Source: Bimuria novae-zelandiae CBS 107.79
Lineage: Eukaryota > Ascomycota > Dothideomycetes > Pleosporales > Didymosphaeriaceae
Assembly: GCA_010015655.1 (NCBI GenBank)
Contig: ML976680.1
Span: 489,797-553,796 of the forward strand
DNA length: 64,000 nucleotides
Direction: 5' to 3'
Position numbers and translations under genes: made by a program. The notes beneath the pieces are model-generated. The model saw nothing but the letters and a program-made list of their open reading frames with translations, searched no databases and had not been told where the DNA came from. Below, piece after piece: positions 1-10,817 of this stretch (position 1 is the stretch's first letter; every line of letters starts with the position of its first letter).

Positions 1-74
1 CTGTAAATAACGATGAAGAAGGTAGATGTCCCCGTGCAGGCGCAAGGCCGGCAACAACAGTTATATTCAGTGCT

Positions 75-114
75 GTCTTAGTCCTCTGTGTTACGCCAGG
101 ATTACCAATACAGT
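75..114 (-). repeat. Dispersed motif, copy 1 of 8
   Basis: A 40-bp block that matches the block at 9101-9140 at about 34 of 40 positions without gaps. Both begin GTCTTAGTCC and end CAATACAGT on the plus strand. The reverse complement carries the core TGTATTGG...CCTGGCGTAACAC shared with six other sites in the window. No terminal inverted repeats or flanking duplication are visible around this copy. Confidence 0.6.
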
Positions 115-179
115 AGCTGGCCATATGTTCTTGTGAAAAACTATGTAGAAGGCGGATCTCTCCCGTACGTGTAGCCCTC

Positions 180-392
180 CTAATTATACGTCTGGGGAAT
201 GGATTTGTGAATCTCGCGAACATGTCGCTTCACGTTCTTGTCGGAGGGAAAACTTGTCCCGCACGTAGGGCATTGGAATGTATTCGGTGTCGCCGCCAGG
301 GTCTGGATCTTGGTGGGGTTGCAAATTTGTTCATGGTTCTTCAATTCGTAAAAAATGACAAACTGCTTGGTGCACCTGATGTACGCGTTCAA
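180..392 (-). pseudogene. C2H2 zinc-finger gene fragment
   Basis: A minus-strand open frame of about 70 codons contains one clear C2H2 finger: CPTC at the start, a 12-residue finger loop, then H-x4-H (RHVREIH). It has no in-frame ATG, because the frame opens at a TTG just after a stop, so it is either the last exon of a longer gene or a decayed remnant. It lies immediately outside the left CCGTA-rich terminus at 549. Function is unknown beyond probable nucleic-acid binding. Confidence 0.4.
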
Positions 393-1057
393 TCACGGGC
401 CGGTAAACAGCTTGGGCTCGTCCTTCCCGTCTGTTCCAACGCGGATCCCTAGCCTGTATCCTCTTCGTGTTGTATACGAAGAAGCTGGTAGTCGCAAACT
501 TACGGACAACAGATGTAGCGTCGAGGATGAAGAGCTCAGCGCATGCGACAGTCGGTATTACTGACCGTACTTTACGGTCCGTAATTGGTTTTGGGCCGTA
601 CGTAGCGTAGTGAGGTGCCCACCGTACTAGGCACCGTACCGTACCAACTTTTGACCCGTAATACGGCTGTACGGAACCTTTTCTGGCTAGGATGGGTGAA
701 TTGAGCATTCGGGGGGCGGCGCGGCCGGAGGAGGCGCCAGAGGTGGCTAGATCCGGCAGATCTGCCCGCATCGGGCGCAGAATGCGTAAAATGTCTCCAC
801 ACAGATCACCTCTCTGTGCCAGCAAATTTATGCGACTGCAAGCGCTGTTTCTCCTCTACTAAACGTACAATCACGTGCAATTGCAATTTATTAGCTCTAA
901 AGACTATTAAGGCCTACTAGCTATAAAAGAACTAGCTAAGAGAAGGCGCCGTGCCTAGCTACCTTATAAAGTTAACTGCTTATATAAATAATAAGGAGAG
1001 AGACGCTAACGTTAATAATAATAATAACGTTCTAGAATTCTTAAAAACACTAAAGGA

Positions 1058-1542
1058 TGTTAAGTCCCTACGGGTAGCTAGTCCAAAATAGGGTTAAGTT
1101 TGGTTCTCTAGCAGGAGCGATGTCGAAGACAGGAAAGGGTGTATTAATAGCTCGCGCTTATTAATAGGGTATTAGTATTAAAGTAAGGTGCGTTACAATT
1201 AAATTAACAAGAGCCTAAGTAAATCTAAACGATAGATTAATAAACAGGTTGAACACGAGGTGGAAGAGTCCATCCTCATGTTCCTATATACTTAGCATGC
1301 TTGACTTGCTCGCTTCGAGCATGTCGAGCGCAGCCTTGGCTTTCTGCATATGCTTGACTTGCTCGACTCGAGCGGAGCGAGCACAGCCTTGGCTTCCTGC
1401 ACCTGCTCGACTTGCTCGCTTCGAGCGCTTCGAGCGCTTCGAGCAGTCACGTGACTTGCCATTGCTGTGCCACCATTGGCTCCCATAAGACCTTGGCCGT
1501 CTCAGAATGTTAGCCTGGTAATGCTAAATACAGATCCTAACA
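1058..1542 (-). repeat. 3' LTR of the gypsy element
   Basis: A 485-bp LTR, TGTTAAGTCCC...ATCCTAACA on the plus strand, nearly identical to 7397-7872. It has three tandem copies of the 9-mer GCTTCGAGC, where the other LTR has two; this accounts for the 9-bp length difference. Several short palindromes around CTCGACTTGCTCG lie in the same GC-rich segment (1300-1450). Confidence 0.95.
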
Positions 1543-1559
1543 TCATCCTCTTTCTCTGG
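1543..1559 (-). other. Polypurine tract of the gypsy element
   Basis: On the minus strand the bases directly before the 3' LTR read CCAGAGAAAGAGGATGA, an almost pure purine run in the position where plus-strand DNA synthesis is primed in LTR retrotransposons. This supports both the LTR boundary at 1542 and the minus-strand orientation. Confidence 0.8.
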
Positions 1560-1754
1560 TGATTTGTCCTTAAATCACATAACCTATCTTATAAAATAGA
1601 TAAAGTTTAGTTGCCCCGCTTCTTAGTGCGTTTTACTATAATATCTTCCGCTAAAGCCCGCGCTATCCGTCTTAGCATTAAAACTTACTATAATAGTATT
1701 ATCTATTCTATCTCTTATAATTATTACTTACTTTCTAGCTTTAAGTGTATTGTT

Positions 1755-2081
1755 ATGCCGTCGTCTAATCCTAACGCCTATCTAAAGTGTTCTAAGTGTA
1801 TTCGTGCGCAAAAGCCTTGCGTAAACTTATTATAGGCGTTATTAGACAAGACTCGTAATAAGTATAAAAAGAAGGTGGATGCGGATAAGAAATTATTAGT
1901 AGAAGTATTAATACAACTTCTACGGAATAAGAAAATATTACAGCAGGCTAAAGAGCGTGCTAAGAAGAAGGCGCAATGCCTTATATCCAAAATGGATACT
2001 ACTAGAGAGTTAGAAGCAGAGGCGGCATTAGAGGACTATCCTGTCGTGGCAGCCACTATTGGCTTTTCTCCCTTAATATAG
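1755..2081 (+). pseudogene. Opposite-strand ORF inside the gypsy element
   Basis: The frame runs against the direction of gag-pol, between the integrase end and the 3' LTR. From ATG 1755 it is 108 codons, broken once by a TAG at 1833-1835 that could derive from TGG by RIP. The N-terminal third has a Cys motif C-x2-C-x6-C (CSKCIRAQKPC), reminiscent of the first half of a fungal Zn2Cys6 cluster. The rest is a Lys/Glu/Ala-rich segment predicted to be helical or coiled coil. It survives far better than the degraded gag-pol on the other strand. The product is not recognised; it may be an accessory gene carried antisense by this element lineage. Confidence 0.5.
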
Positions 2082-2319
2082 TCGACACTAGGGTTACTAG
2101 ATAATTACTCTAGTATCTTGCCTACAATCGCGAACGGTTCTTAGGTATATTCCTATAGTATTATTAAAGTAACTATTTATAGTTTGCTAAGTTCTCTTTA
2201 GGTTCCTATGTATTTTCGCTATATAGGTATTCCTTCTACTTAATAAGGTACGTGCGTGGCTAATCCGTGTGTTATAGTATTTATTTAACTTCGAATTTAT
2301 TTTCTTCCTCTAGTTAGTA

Positions 2320-5300
2320 ATAGAAGGTGGTTTCGACTGGTGTCTCTAGGTCGGCTAGTTCTAATCGGTCTATATGGAATACCTGGTGTATCTTGGCGTC
2401 TGGTGGTAGTTCCAATCGATAGTTAACCGGTGATATTTGTTTGGAAATAAAAAATGGTCTAACCTTAACATAATCTAGTTTCTTATGTTTCCTCTTCTAA
2501 GTTTAAAGGTTCTTTATAAGCAGGTATGCTTTATCCCCTTTCTTTAGCTAAGGTGCCGTTTTTCGTTTTCGATTTGTGTAGGAAATAGCTTACTATTAAG
2601 CTTTCTTGAGATTCTCTTAGAGTTGTTCGTGTATTATTTTTATTCTTTCTACCAAACTGATGGCTTCTTCTGTCCTGATATTTGTAGGAAATGTTTAGTT
2701 AAAGAGATGTAGATATCTTCCGTGGTTTATATAGAACGGTGTGTATCCTGTTGCTGCTGATATCTTGTTGTTGTATGCTAATTGTGCCATAGGTAATAGG
2801 GAAATCTAGTTATTTTTCTGGTTGTTGTAGTAGATGCGTAGGTACGTTTTAATTGTCTAATTCGTACGTTCTGTTTGTCCATCCGTTTGTGGATAATAAG
2901 CTGTTAATAGCTTCCGTTTTGTTCCGATAAGTGCCATAAGCGTTGTCTAGTAATTTAAGGTAAAGAGCTTGTCTCGATTGCTAATAATTGTCTTTGGTAT
3001 GCCGTAGTGTCGTATAAGGCAGTCTAGGATAAGAAATGCGAGTTCCTTAGCTATAGTTATCTTTTAGCATAGTAGTAGTTTTACGTATTTAGTGAATTGG
3101 CAAATAATTACTAATATAGAATTATACTTTATTCCTGTTGCTAGGTCCTTTGATCCGGGTAGTCCTGTTATAAAGTCTATAGCAATGTCTTCCTATAGTG
3201 CTATTAGTATCTGGATTACTTGTATCTCGCCGTATTTAAGATATATTACGTACTTATTTCGTTAGCATTCCGCGCATTTGCGAATATACTAGGTTACTAC
3301 TTTTTTAATTCCTTTAAAGCTATAGTTGCGTTAGATAAGTTCTATTGTTTTCTTAACTCCTGGGTGTCCGTACACAAGGTCGTCGTGGTATTGTTAAATA
3401 ATCTTAGTTTATTGGTTCGCGGGTACCTCTCGTGTCGTCACGAGGATTTAATTAAGTTCCGCCGTTAGTCTAAGGGATCCGTCTTTATTCTACTATAGGA
3501 TAGTAAAGTAGGTCTTAATCTTATCTTCTACAAGATCGCTGCGCCTGCTCAGAGCGTTTACTTGTCTATTTTCCTTACCTAGGGTGTACACAATCTTAAA
3601 TTTATACTATCCTATTGTTTCTAACTATCTCGCTTAACGTGGTGTTAATTCCTTGGTCGTCGTGAATCGTAAGAGATTCTTATAGTCTATAAAGATTATA
3701 AGGTCTAAGCAACTATGTGCGTAAATCCTTTAATACTTTAATGCTCTAATAATCGCGTATAGTTCTTTATCGTGTATGTTGTACCTTAATTCCGCGTCGT
3801 TAAGTTTGCATAAGTAGTATGTAATTAGATACTAATGCCTATCCTTCTCTTATTTTACACATGCTCCTAGTGCTAGATTGCTTACGTTCGTTTCAATCCT
3901 TAGTAGCCTATTATCTTAGAAGTGCATTAGTACTGATAGACTAATACATGCTTATCGCAGTGCTTAGAATGCTTCTTCGCATTCCGTTATCTATTTAAAG
4001 GGTATATCTTTCTTAGTAAGGTTTGTAAGCGGTATCGTGATCTTTGCGTAGTCTTTAATAAATTATTAATTAAATCTATAGAATCTTAAGAATTCTTAGA
4101 TGTTCTTAGCTAATTGTGGTCGTGGCTAGTCCTTAACACATTTAATTTTGTTGAGGCTCACCTTAATTCCTTTAGTGTTAATAATATGTCCAAGAAATTT
4201 AAGTTCTGTTTAGAAGAACTTGTATTTTTTTAGTTTTAGTTGTAAGTGTAACTTATTAAGTTCTTTAAGTACTATCTTAACATGTTCCACGTGGTCGTTC
4301 ATGTTTTCTAAGTAGATCAGAATGTTATCTATGTATGCAATAACAAAGATATTAAGGTAGTGCTATAAGATATTATTAATAAGCGCCTGGAATATAGCCG
4401 GTGCGTTTGTAAGTCTAAATAGCATAACAGTGTACTTAAACAGTCCGTATCTAGATCTAAATGCTGTTTTCTATTCTTTACCTTCCTTAATTCGTATAAG
4501 GTGGTATCTATCGCGTAGGTCTAGTAAGGTAAACATCTTTACTCGTGCTAGCCTATCTCGTAGTTCTCCAATGTTTGGTAACGGGTATTAATTCTTTATT
4601 ATTATATCGTTAAGCTTTTAGTAGTCTACGTAAGGTCGCAATTCGCCGCTCTTCTTAGGTATAAATATAAATAGGCTTGCCGCTAGTAACTTTAATAGTT
4701 GTATGTATCCTTTTGCCAAATTCTTCTTAATAAATTCTTTTTCTTCTTAGAGTTCTTTGCCTAATTTTGCGTATAGTGGTCTAAAGGGTGGCGTCTTCCC
4801 TTCTTCTAGGTTAATTTTGTAATCTTAGGGTTAGTGCTTAGGTAGATTTGCTTTTCCTTCCTCTTCTTAAAACAGATAGCTCTATTCTATAAACTATTTA
4901 GGGATTCCGTGAATTATGCGTTGCCCTCTTTCCTTTACAGGAATTAGCTTATCTACTTCCTTGCGCTCTGTAACCTGGTAGTTCCTACTAGCGTCTACTA
5001 AGGGTAATTCGATCTTAAATCTCGTTTGCGAGACTATATTATTAATAGCTCTCTTATCTACTATTAAATTCTGCTAATACGTAGGCTTTACTTATAAAGT
5101 ATAATTATAGCGCTTAAAGGATAGCGTTCTCTTTCCCTAATTAATTATAGGGTTATGTTTCCTTAACTAGGGTAGTCTTAGTATTACATCGTGACTGGCT
5201 TCCTTAAGAACATCGAGGGTAGTCATTTCCCTATGTCTATAGATCTTAAGTGTTATCTTAACCTTATACTTAATTCGTGGCGTGCCTAGCATTAGGTGTC

Positions 5301-5420
5301 CATTTGCGACATAGATAACATAAGCGTCTTCTTTCTTACGCGTAGAGAGTCCTGCTCTGCTAAGTGCCTTTTAAGAGATATAGCTTTATTATACTCCTGA
5401 ATCCAGCATAGCCTTTATCC
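2320..5420 (-). pseudogene. pol: gypsy pol remnant (protease, RT, integrase)
   Basis: Translated minus-strand segments give a protease LDSG motif (5390-5405), then RT block RPYVDY followed by a stop and KLN (4600-4660, normally RPCVDYRKLN), with [12 protein letters not shown] and [12 protein letters not shown] after it. The catalytic YxDD is present as AYIDN (4321-4352), its second Asp changed to Asn. The integrase core follows, with AIDFITGLPGSKD (3090-3200), and a C-terminal segment LELPPDAKIHQVFHIDRLEL (2330-2430). Each change seen is compatible with G-to-A, i.e. CpA-to-TpA on the other strand. The copy cannot encode an active polymerase. Confidence 0.85.
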
Positions 5421-6399
5421 ATGTTCTATTAAGCCGTATTAGTAGCTTAATTAATGCTTAACTATTTATAGCATTTAATTCCTTAAAGGCGTCTTCTCGC
5501 TTAAGCCTGGGTCTAAAAAAGACACTTCCTTAGTAGATAGCTCAGTAGGCTAAAGATTGCCATTCTTATCCCGTGGTTGGCGGTATCGTGCTATTATTTA
5601 GGTTGCTTCACCATAGCTCCTTTCTTCTTATTAGTCCATGCGCACTAGTTCTCCGTAATAGTTACTAGGTCTAAATCTAAAGAGTGCTTTATCCTATCTA
5701 TGCGCTACACAGTCCGAGTATAGGCATATCTACTAAATCTTTAATATACATTTATTATTAATTAACATAGTATAGGTAAGGTTCTAAGCTTCGCTAAGAT
5801 ATAGGAAGTACTTTGCTTCTCGCTTGTCCTATAGGTACTTATCGCATTTGGCGATTAAGTAATTAAACTATTCCTATCTGCATTGTTTCTACGGTCGTGG
5901 GAAGTATCCACACTATTTGGCGTAGAGATGCGTATTACATGCGTCAGTGGTACAGAATCTCTATCTAAGGATTCCGTAATTGGGATTTTGGTGGTCCAGG
6001 TCGTACATTAGTCTATAGCTAAGATTCTTAACGGGGTATTTCTTCTTTAGGTCCTAGTGTTTATAACTATGGTCTATAAATTCTTATATTACTAAGTTAA
6101 TTAGTTAGGTGCGTATTACATTTAGCTTAGTTACCGTAAATCTAAAATTAGTTTTACGTAGTTAATATTAATCTAAGAATTAGAATACATTATGTTCTTC
6201 CTTATCCATGAGTCTTCTTGCATTTAGATGCGGTGTGGGGGCGCGTTTCTTTAGCTCTTCTTACTCTACCTCTAATCCTTCTTCTATATCCTTATATAGC
6301 TAAGAGTTAGGCGAGTCCGTTTGCTCCGAGTCCCTGTCTTAGGTATTAAGTTACTTAATAGTATTAATAACTTACTATTCTTCGTCAGTCGCGTCCGCG

Positions 6400-7330
6400 T
6401 CTTCGACGGTTAGTACGTTTAACTGTCTAATAACCTTATTCTTAGATCTACAGTTCCTGGCTATGTGGTCTAGTTTACCACATGTAAAACAAGTGCGTGT
6501 CTCAGTCCCCTGTTGTCGTCGGGTTCTATCTAAGATACGTCTTTGGTTAGGCTTCTTACGATAGCCTAGAGACTTTCCTGTTCCTTTTCTAATTGCATTA
6601 ATTTAGTTATGGTCCTAGATTCCTTCTATTAGCTAAGGTCCGTAGTTATCTTGTCTTGGCCTAGGAGTTTATTAATTGCGATAATTATCGTGGCTTAAGG
6701 GTGGTCTATAGCCTTGTCGTCCTAACTAGTTCTATTATATATCGCGTTTTAGTTCGTACTATTCCTTATTAATCTTAATGGCTTCCTTTAATAATGCTTC
6801 TAGTGTATCTATTCTTGCTCCGCTACGCAGTAGTTCTTCGCGTAGGTTAGGCTTAAGTCCTTAATAGTACATGGTTATAAGAGTTACTTCGTTCTAATAG
6901 ATTTAATTAGCGTGTCTGCGGAATTTAAAGTTATACTTAGTAGTTAAGCGGACTTGCTTAAGTTACTAGATAGCTCTTTTAGCGATAGCCTCCTAATTAG
7001 CTACTTTAAAGTACTATTTAACTTTCTTACAGAACTCGTTATAGTCTTCTATAATTTTATTAATAGTATCTCCCTCTAAGTTCTCTTCGGCCAAATATTA
7101 GTTAAGATATGGTCGAATCTATGTAAGGGCTAGTCCTTTTATGTAGGATGCCGTAAAAATAGTTTTATTAGCTTTATTCTATTCCTTCTTCGTTCCGTAG
7201 AAGTAGAGGTTAAGCTATAGGATCTATAGTTCTGTATGCTTATAGTCTCTATAAAAGAGATTAGGTTTGGCGTAAAGGCTTCCCTTAATATAGGTAATAG
7301 TAGCATCGTTATTATTATTATTTAGAGTGT
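6400..7330 (-). pseudogene. gag: gypsy gag remnant with CCHC zinc knuckle
   Basis: At 6450-6491 the minus strand encodes CFTCGKLDHIARNC, a perfect C-x2-C-x4-H-x4-C nucleocapsid knuckle. Upstream sequence, up to the 5' LTR at 7397, has fragments in the expected place for the capsid region, all interrupted by stops. Approximate limits only; no start codon can be assigned. Confidence 0.75.
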
Positions 7331-7396
7331 TCCTTAGAATAACATCTAGTGCATTAGAAAGGGTCTTGTATTTACTTATGTTAGGGGTGTTTAAGA

Positions 7397-7872
7397 TATT
7401 AAGTCCCTACGGGTAGCTAGTCTAAAATAGGGTTAAGGTTGGTTCTCTAGCAGGAGCGATATTAAAGATAGGAAAGAGTGTATTAATAGCTTGCGCTTAT
7501 TAATAGGGTGTTAGTATTAAAGTAAGGTACGTTATAATTAAATTAACAAGAGCCTAAGTGAATCTAAACGATAGATTAATAAACAGGTTAAACACGAGGT
7601 GGAAGAGTCTATCCTCATGTTCCTATATACTTAGCATGCTCGACTTGCTCGCTTCGAGCATGTCGAGCGCAGCCTTGGCTTTCTGCATATGCTCGACTTG
7701 CTCGACTCGAGCGGAGCGAGCACAGCCTTGGCTTCTTGCACCTGCTCGACTTGCTCGCTTCGAGCGCTTCGAGCAGTCACGTGACTTGCCATTGCTGTGC
7801 CACCATTGGCTCCCATAAGACCTTGGCCGTCTCAGAATGTTAGCCTGGTGATGCTAAATACAGATCCTAACA
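7397..7872 (-). repeat. 5' LTR of the gypsy element
   Basis: A 476-bp partner of 1058-1542. Its inner terminus reads TATTAAG where the other LTR has TGTTAAG, a G-to-A change of RIP type. The outer end ...ATCCTAACA is intact and is followed by the target duplication aagga. It carries two copies of the 9-mer GCTTCGAGC. Confidence 0.95.
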
Positions 7873-8065
7873 AAGGATAACCTAAGCACTAGCCTCCTTC
7901 CTAATTAGGAAATTTATATATACTACGGGCCGTATAGACACCTAAAATGAACCGTACAGTTATCCTACAGTACTATATCGACCCCCCAGCCGTAGCGTAC
8001 GTACCGTAGTAACTAGCAACTGTAACGTAACCGTAGTAGGGTCGAACCGTCCGTATTACCTACTG

Positions 8066-9070
8066 TTGCAAGCGCTGGAAGAGCTCCTGTTCATTGTCAC
8101 CCGCTTGCTCCACGTCAACGCTTTCGTCGAGCGACGCCTCGTCTTATGCAATGATGCTCATGATATTCCGAGCGTGAACGATGTCTGCTTCGTCTAGAAT
8201 GTCCGGATCAATCAAGGTAAGGTCTACGTCCGAGGCTGAATATCCCCGTGGCTGGACCACCGAATCCGCAGGAGGCTGTACCAAGAATAGACCAAGTTGA
8301 TCTTTTGTCTCATCATCATCATCATCATCATCGTCGTCGTCGTCGTCGAGGACAATGGGACGTTTCCTCCTAGGGAACGTGCATTCTTGATCATGAGCGT
8401 CGATCACATCTGCGTCTTCCTGGGGGATCCTGCGACTAACGGTTTTAACGCGGCGGTTTTGTATTGCTGTGTCCTGCACAGGAGATGATACAGGTAGTTC
8501 GTCATCAACGTAAGCACTCCGGAGTTTTTTCCTCGGGTGGGAGGTGGTGGGAATTTCAGCTGGCTCGTTCGCCACCGAATAACGGGCGTCGTGTTGTGCT
8601 TTCATCCGTGCGTCCCATTGTCCCTTCTCTATTGCGGCGCGGGCTTTTGGTCATATTCTTCCTGATGGCAAGGTTAAGGTTTTGCTCTTGAGACCATTCC
8701 TTGCACTGCTGGCTGGTGATCTTTGGTTTGGCGTAGCCCGTCGCGGCTACTGGGATGGCCTTCTTCTAGCTATAATATAGATTCTGAACACGGGGAGTCC
8801 ATGTGTCATCTTCGTCCTCACCAATGTATTGAATGGTCATTGCCATGCTATCAGCATCATGGCCGAGTGCCCGACCGACTGCAAGAACTTTTCTGCGTTG
8901 AATAGACCTGGAGGCAGTTGGTAGAGGCCGCGCGCCCACCACGTTGGATGTTGTGGGGATGAATTCAGCGGAGGAGGCTGGCCGTTCGCGAAATTGTGTG
9001 CACTACTTCTATCGTGTGGTTGGTCGTGCCTTCTTCCAACACGAACTAGAACACCAATTGCGAACGTCCA
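8066..9070 (-). pseudogene. Degenerate gene of unknown function with poly-Asp tract
   Basis: Consecutive minus-strand frames can be followed from about 9070 down to the hAT-like end at 8065: a segment containing EEGTTNHTIEVVHTI, a frameshift, VLAVGRALGHDADSMAM, an in-frame TAG, KPKITSQQCKEWSQEQNL, a second frameshift near 8650, then the longest open piece (8144-8605). That piece has a run of 12 Asp residues at about 8315-8350, after a KRP segment. Translation would continue past the TAA at 8144 (SLDESVDVEQ) up to the transposon boundary. Two frameshifts and two stops make it a pseudogene. I do not recognise the family; composition suggests a charged nuclear-type protein. Confidence 0.5.
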
Positions 9071-9100
9071 AGGTGGCGTGAGGAACTTCTATTTAGACTT

Positions 9101-9140
9101 GTCTTAGTCCCGTGTGTTACCCCAGGACGAGCAATACAGT
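9101..9140 (-). repeat. Dispersed motif, copy 2 of 8
   Basis: A 40-bp block, gap-free match to copy 1. On the minus strand the core reads TGTATTGCTCGTCCTGGGGT followed by AACACAC. It lies 300 bp upstream of the solo LTR. Confidence 0.65.
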
Positions 9141-9441
9141 GGTCGACTGCCTCTACCTTTTCGGTTTCAAGACAGCCTTCTGTTGCACGATCCAATATTT
9201 TTGCTATGCCAGCGGCCCCGGCGTTCTTTTGAATTGTACCTCGTGACTGCTTCAAGCGAGGACCGAGGTTTTTGGCGTCGGGATCGTGAGCATCCATGAG
9301 GTCTGTGGGGACGGCATGATACGGAGAAATAGGACCAATATGCGTACAACAGCGAAGAGGCGCGATGGAGAAGAGGGGAAATGTCAATATCAACAGCACA
9401 TCATTCCAAGCGCAAAGAGAGACATAACAGTACAACATAAC
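9141..9441. other. Gene-free stretch
   Basis: Only short overlapping frames on both strands, none with recognisable domains or splice logic. Nothing supportable. Confidence 0.5.
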
Positions 9442-9649
9442 TGTCACGGTTTATGGCTCTTACCCTATGAGATGGGTACTCCTACCCTCGCTTGGTTGCT
9501 ACTCACCTTTCTGAGAGTGGTATACCTGTCTAGGACTAGCGTTGTTTACGCTTGCGTACCTATACCTTCTGTAGCTCCTAGATAGTACAACCTCAGTTCA
9601 ATCCTTCAATCTTTTCCACTGCGTACTGTCCGCTCTGCTCACCGCGACA
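9442..9649 (+). repeat. Solo LTR of a Ty1/copia element
   Basis: A 208-bp segment beginning TGTCACGGTTTATGG and ending CACCGCGACA, flanked by a perfect 5-bp duplication ataac (9437-9441 and 9650-9654). The same LTR, 215 bp because of a 7-bp insertion, occurs inverted at 63382-63596 beside copia-type polymerase sequence, which identifies the family. With no internal region on either side, this is a solo LTR left by LTR-LTR recombination. Confidence 0.93.
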
Positions 9650-9814
9650 ATAACAGTACAAGTATCTCTCACATGTCCAGATAAAAGACCAGCAACCAAC
9701 TCTCTGGCCAGCACAGCTCTCTCACCCCCATCCAACCAAGAGCCCTTAAATTCCCCGCGATAATCCTCCCATCCTCCTTCTTCCCACACTCCCACAATCT
9801 GCAAAACCCGCGCC

Positions 9815-10817
9815 ATGACCACTCCCAACACTCCCTCAAAGCCGGCCAAGAAGGTATCGCAACCTAACCTACATATCAATATACGCTAACACAACCCAAA
9901 GCGCGGTATCCACATGCTCGGAAGCGATGGCGAGACTGCAATCTTGAATGCGCCCCTCAAGTCATCTAAGAAGCAGAAGCAGCAAACATACCCAGCACAC
10001 GAACTTCTAGCCATGGCTAAAGCAAAGATCGTAAATACGTGCCTCCCCAAACAAGTCACTCGTTCTGACAATGCTCTAGGCCGCCATCAGGGCTAAGTAC
10101 CACCCAGAAGACAACGATCCCGATTGGGCCCCTGACGGCACAGGAGCCGATGACGCCAGAGACGAAGCAGACGAAGAGTTCTACGCAACCACCACCCTTA
10201 GTGAGGGTGTAGAAGATCTAGAGGGTGGCGCAGAAGAAGCCTCAGGCGACGAAGAAGCTATACAGCATGCCGAAGGCGTCCGCCTGACCAAGAAGGATGC
10301 GAAGCAGACCGCTCGACTCCGCAATGAGGCGTTAGAGAGAAGGAATGCGCAGTTGGAGAGAGACACGCAAGAGCGCATCGACCGCTTCGAATACGACGTT
10401 GAGTTCCCCGAAGACGTGCGGGACGACGAGATCCATAATAAGTTTCTTGCTGACATGCCCACGGGTGGGTACTGCATCCTCGAACCGGATGCGCGCGGAC
10501 GCGTCACGCAGGACGCCGAGGATACCTTCCGCGACGACCAGACGCGCCGCACTATGGGGTTGACGTCGCAGCAGCCCTGCAGAGGGATGCTCAAGGACCC
10601 GAAAGATCCCAATCAACGCATTCCCTGCCCAGGCTCGATTTCGAAGAATCAGCGCATCTGTCGCATTTGCATGTACAGTCGTCTGGATAGCGGTGAGGAG
10701 TGGGCGAATATCTCTAGGCCTAAGAGGGGCTTTATCGCCGGTATGTACTATGATTGCGCAAAACGAGTGACTTGTTTCGCTGACTGGGTGGAAGAGAAGG
10801 CGAGTAAGCGGAACTGA
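9815..10817 (+). CDS. Unrecognised acidic protein, three exons
   Basis: Exons 9815-9853, 9902-10030 and 10080-10817 join in frame through two short introns (48 and 49 bp, GTATCG...AAAG and GTAAAT...CTAG) to give about 301 residues. The N-terminus (MTTPNTPSKPAKK) is short and basic, followed by a Lys-rich KKQKQQ patch. The middle is Glu/Asp-rich with a probable coiled coil (RLRNEALERRNAQLERD). The C-terminal third is better ordered and holds several Cys residues (CRICMYSRLD, YYDCAKRVTCFADW), perhaps a metal site. The family is not recognised. Its 3' end is inside a tandem duplication (see 10725-11060). Confidence 0.75.

Larger units (their letters stand above)
1058..7872 (-). mobile_element. 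Ty3/gypsy LTR retrotransposon, complete but RIP-degraded
   Basis: Two direct repeats (1058-1542 and 7397-7872) bound an internal region whose order on the minus strand is gag zinc knuckle, protease, reverse transcriptase, integrase, i.e. the Ty3/gypsy order. The element is flanked by a perfect 5-bp target duplication, aagga at 1053-1057 and 7873-7877. A polypurine tract adjoins the 3' LTR. No reading frame is intact: stops occur every few tens of codons, and catalytic Asp and Arg codons are changed in the way expected from CpA-to-TpA mutation. The internal region is strongly A+T-rich compared with flanking genes. No primer-binding site beginning TGG is visible next to the 5' LTR. Confidence 0.95.
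549..8065. mobile_element. Candidate hAT-type DNA transposon, split by a gypsy element
   Basis: The two ends resemble inverted termini: plus strand at 549 starts CAGTCGGTATTAC, and the reverse complement of 8065 starts CAGTAGGTAATAC, with 17 of the first 22 positions matching. Just inside each end is a dense cluster of CCGTA/TACGG pentamers (about ten between 560 and 680, seven or more between 7920 and 8060), like the subterminal transposase-binding repeats of hAT elements. Against this, the 8-bp flanks (gcatgcga at left, ttgcaagc at right) do not match, and no transposase is recognisable between the ends. The gypsy element 1058-7872 sits between them. It may be a non-autonomous or rearranged element. 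Confidence 0.4.

Noticed and set aside
331..825. 164-codon minus-strand ORF across the left hAT-like end
   Set aside because: It runs through the CCGTA repeat array and the terminus, so cannot be one functional gene.
1249..1488. ORFs over the LTRs (also 7558-7818)
   Set aside because: They are the same GC-rich LTR segment in two copies, with Ser/Arg/Phe-Glu-Arg repeats from the 9-bp tandem units; LTRs do not encode protein here.
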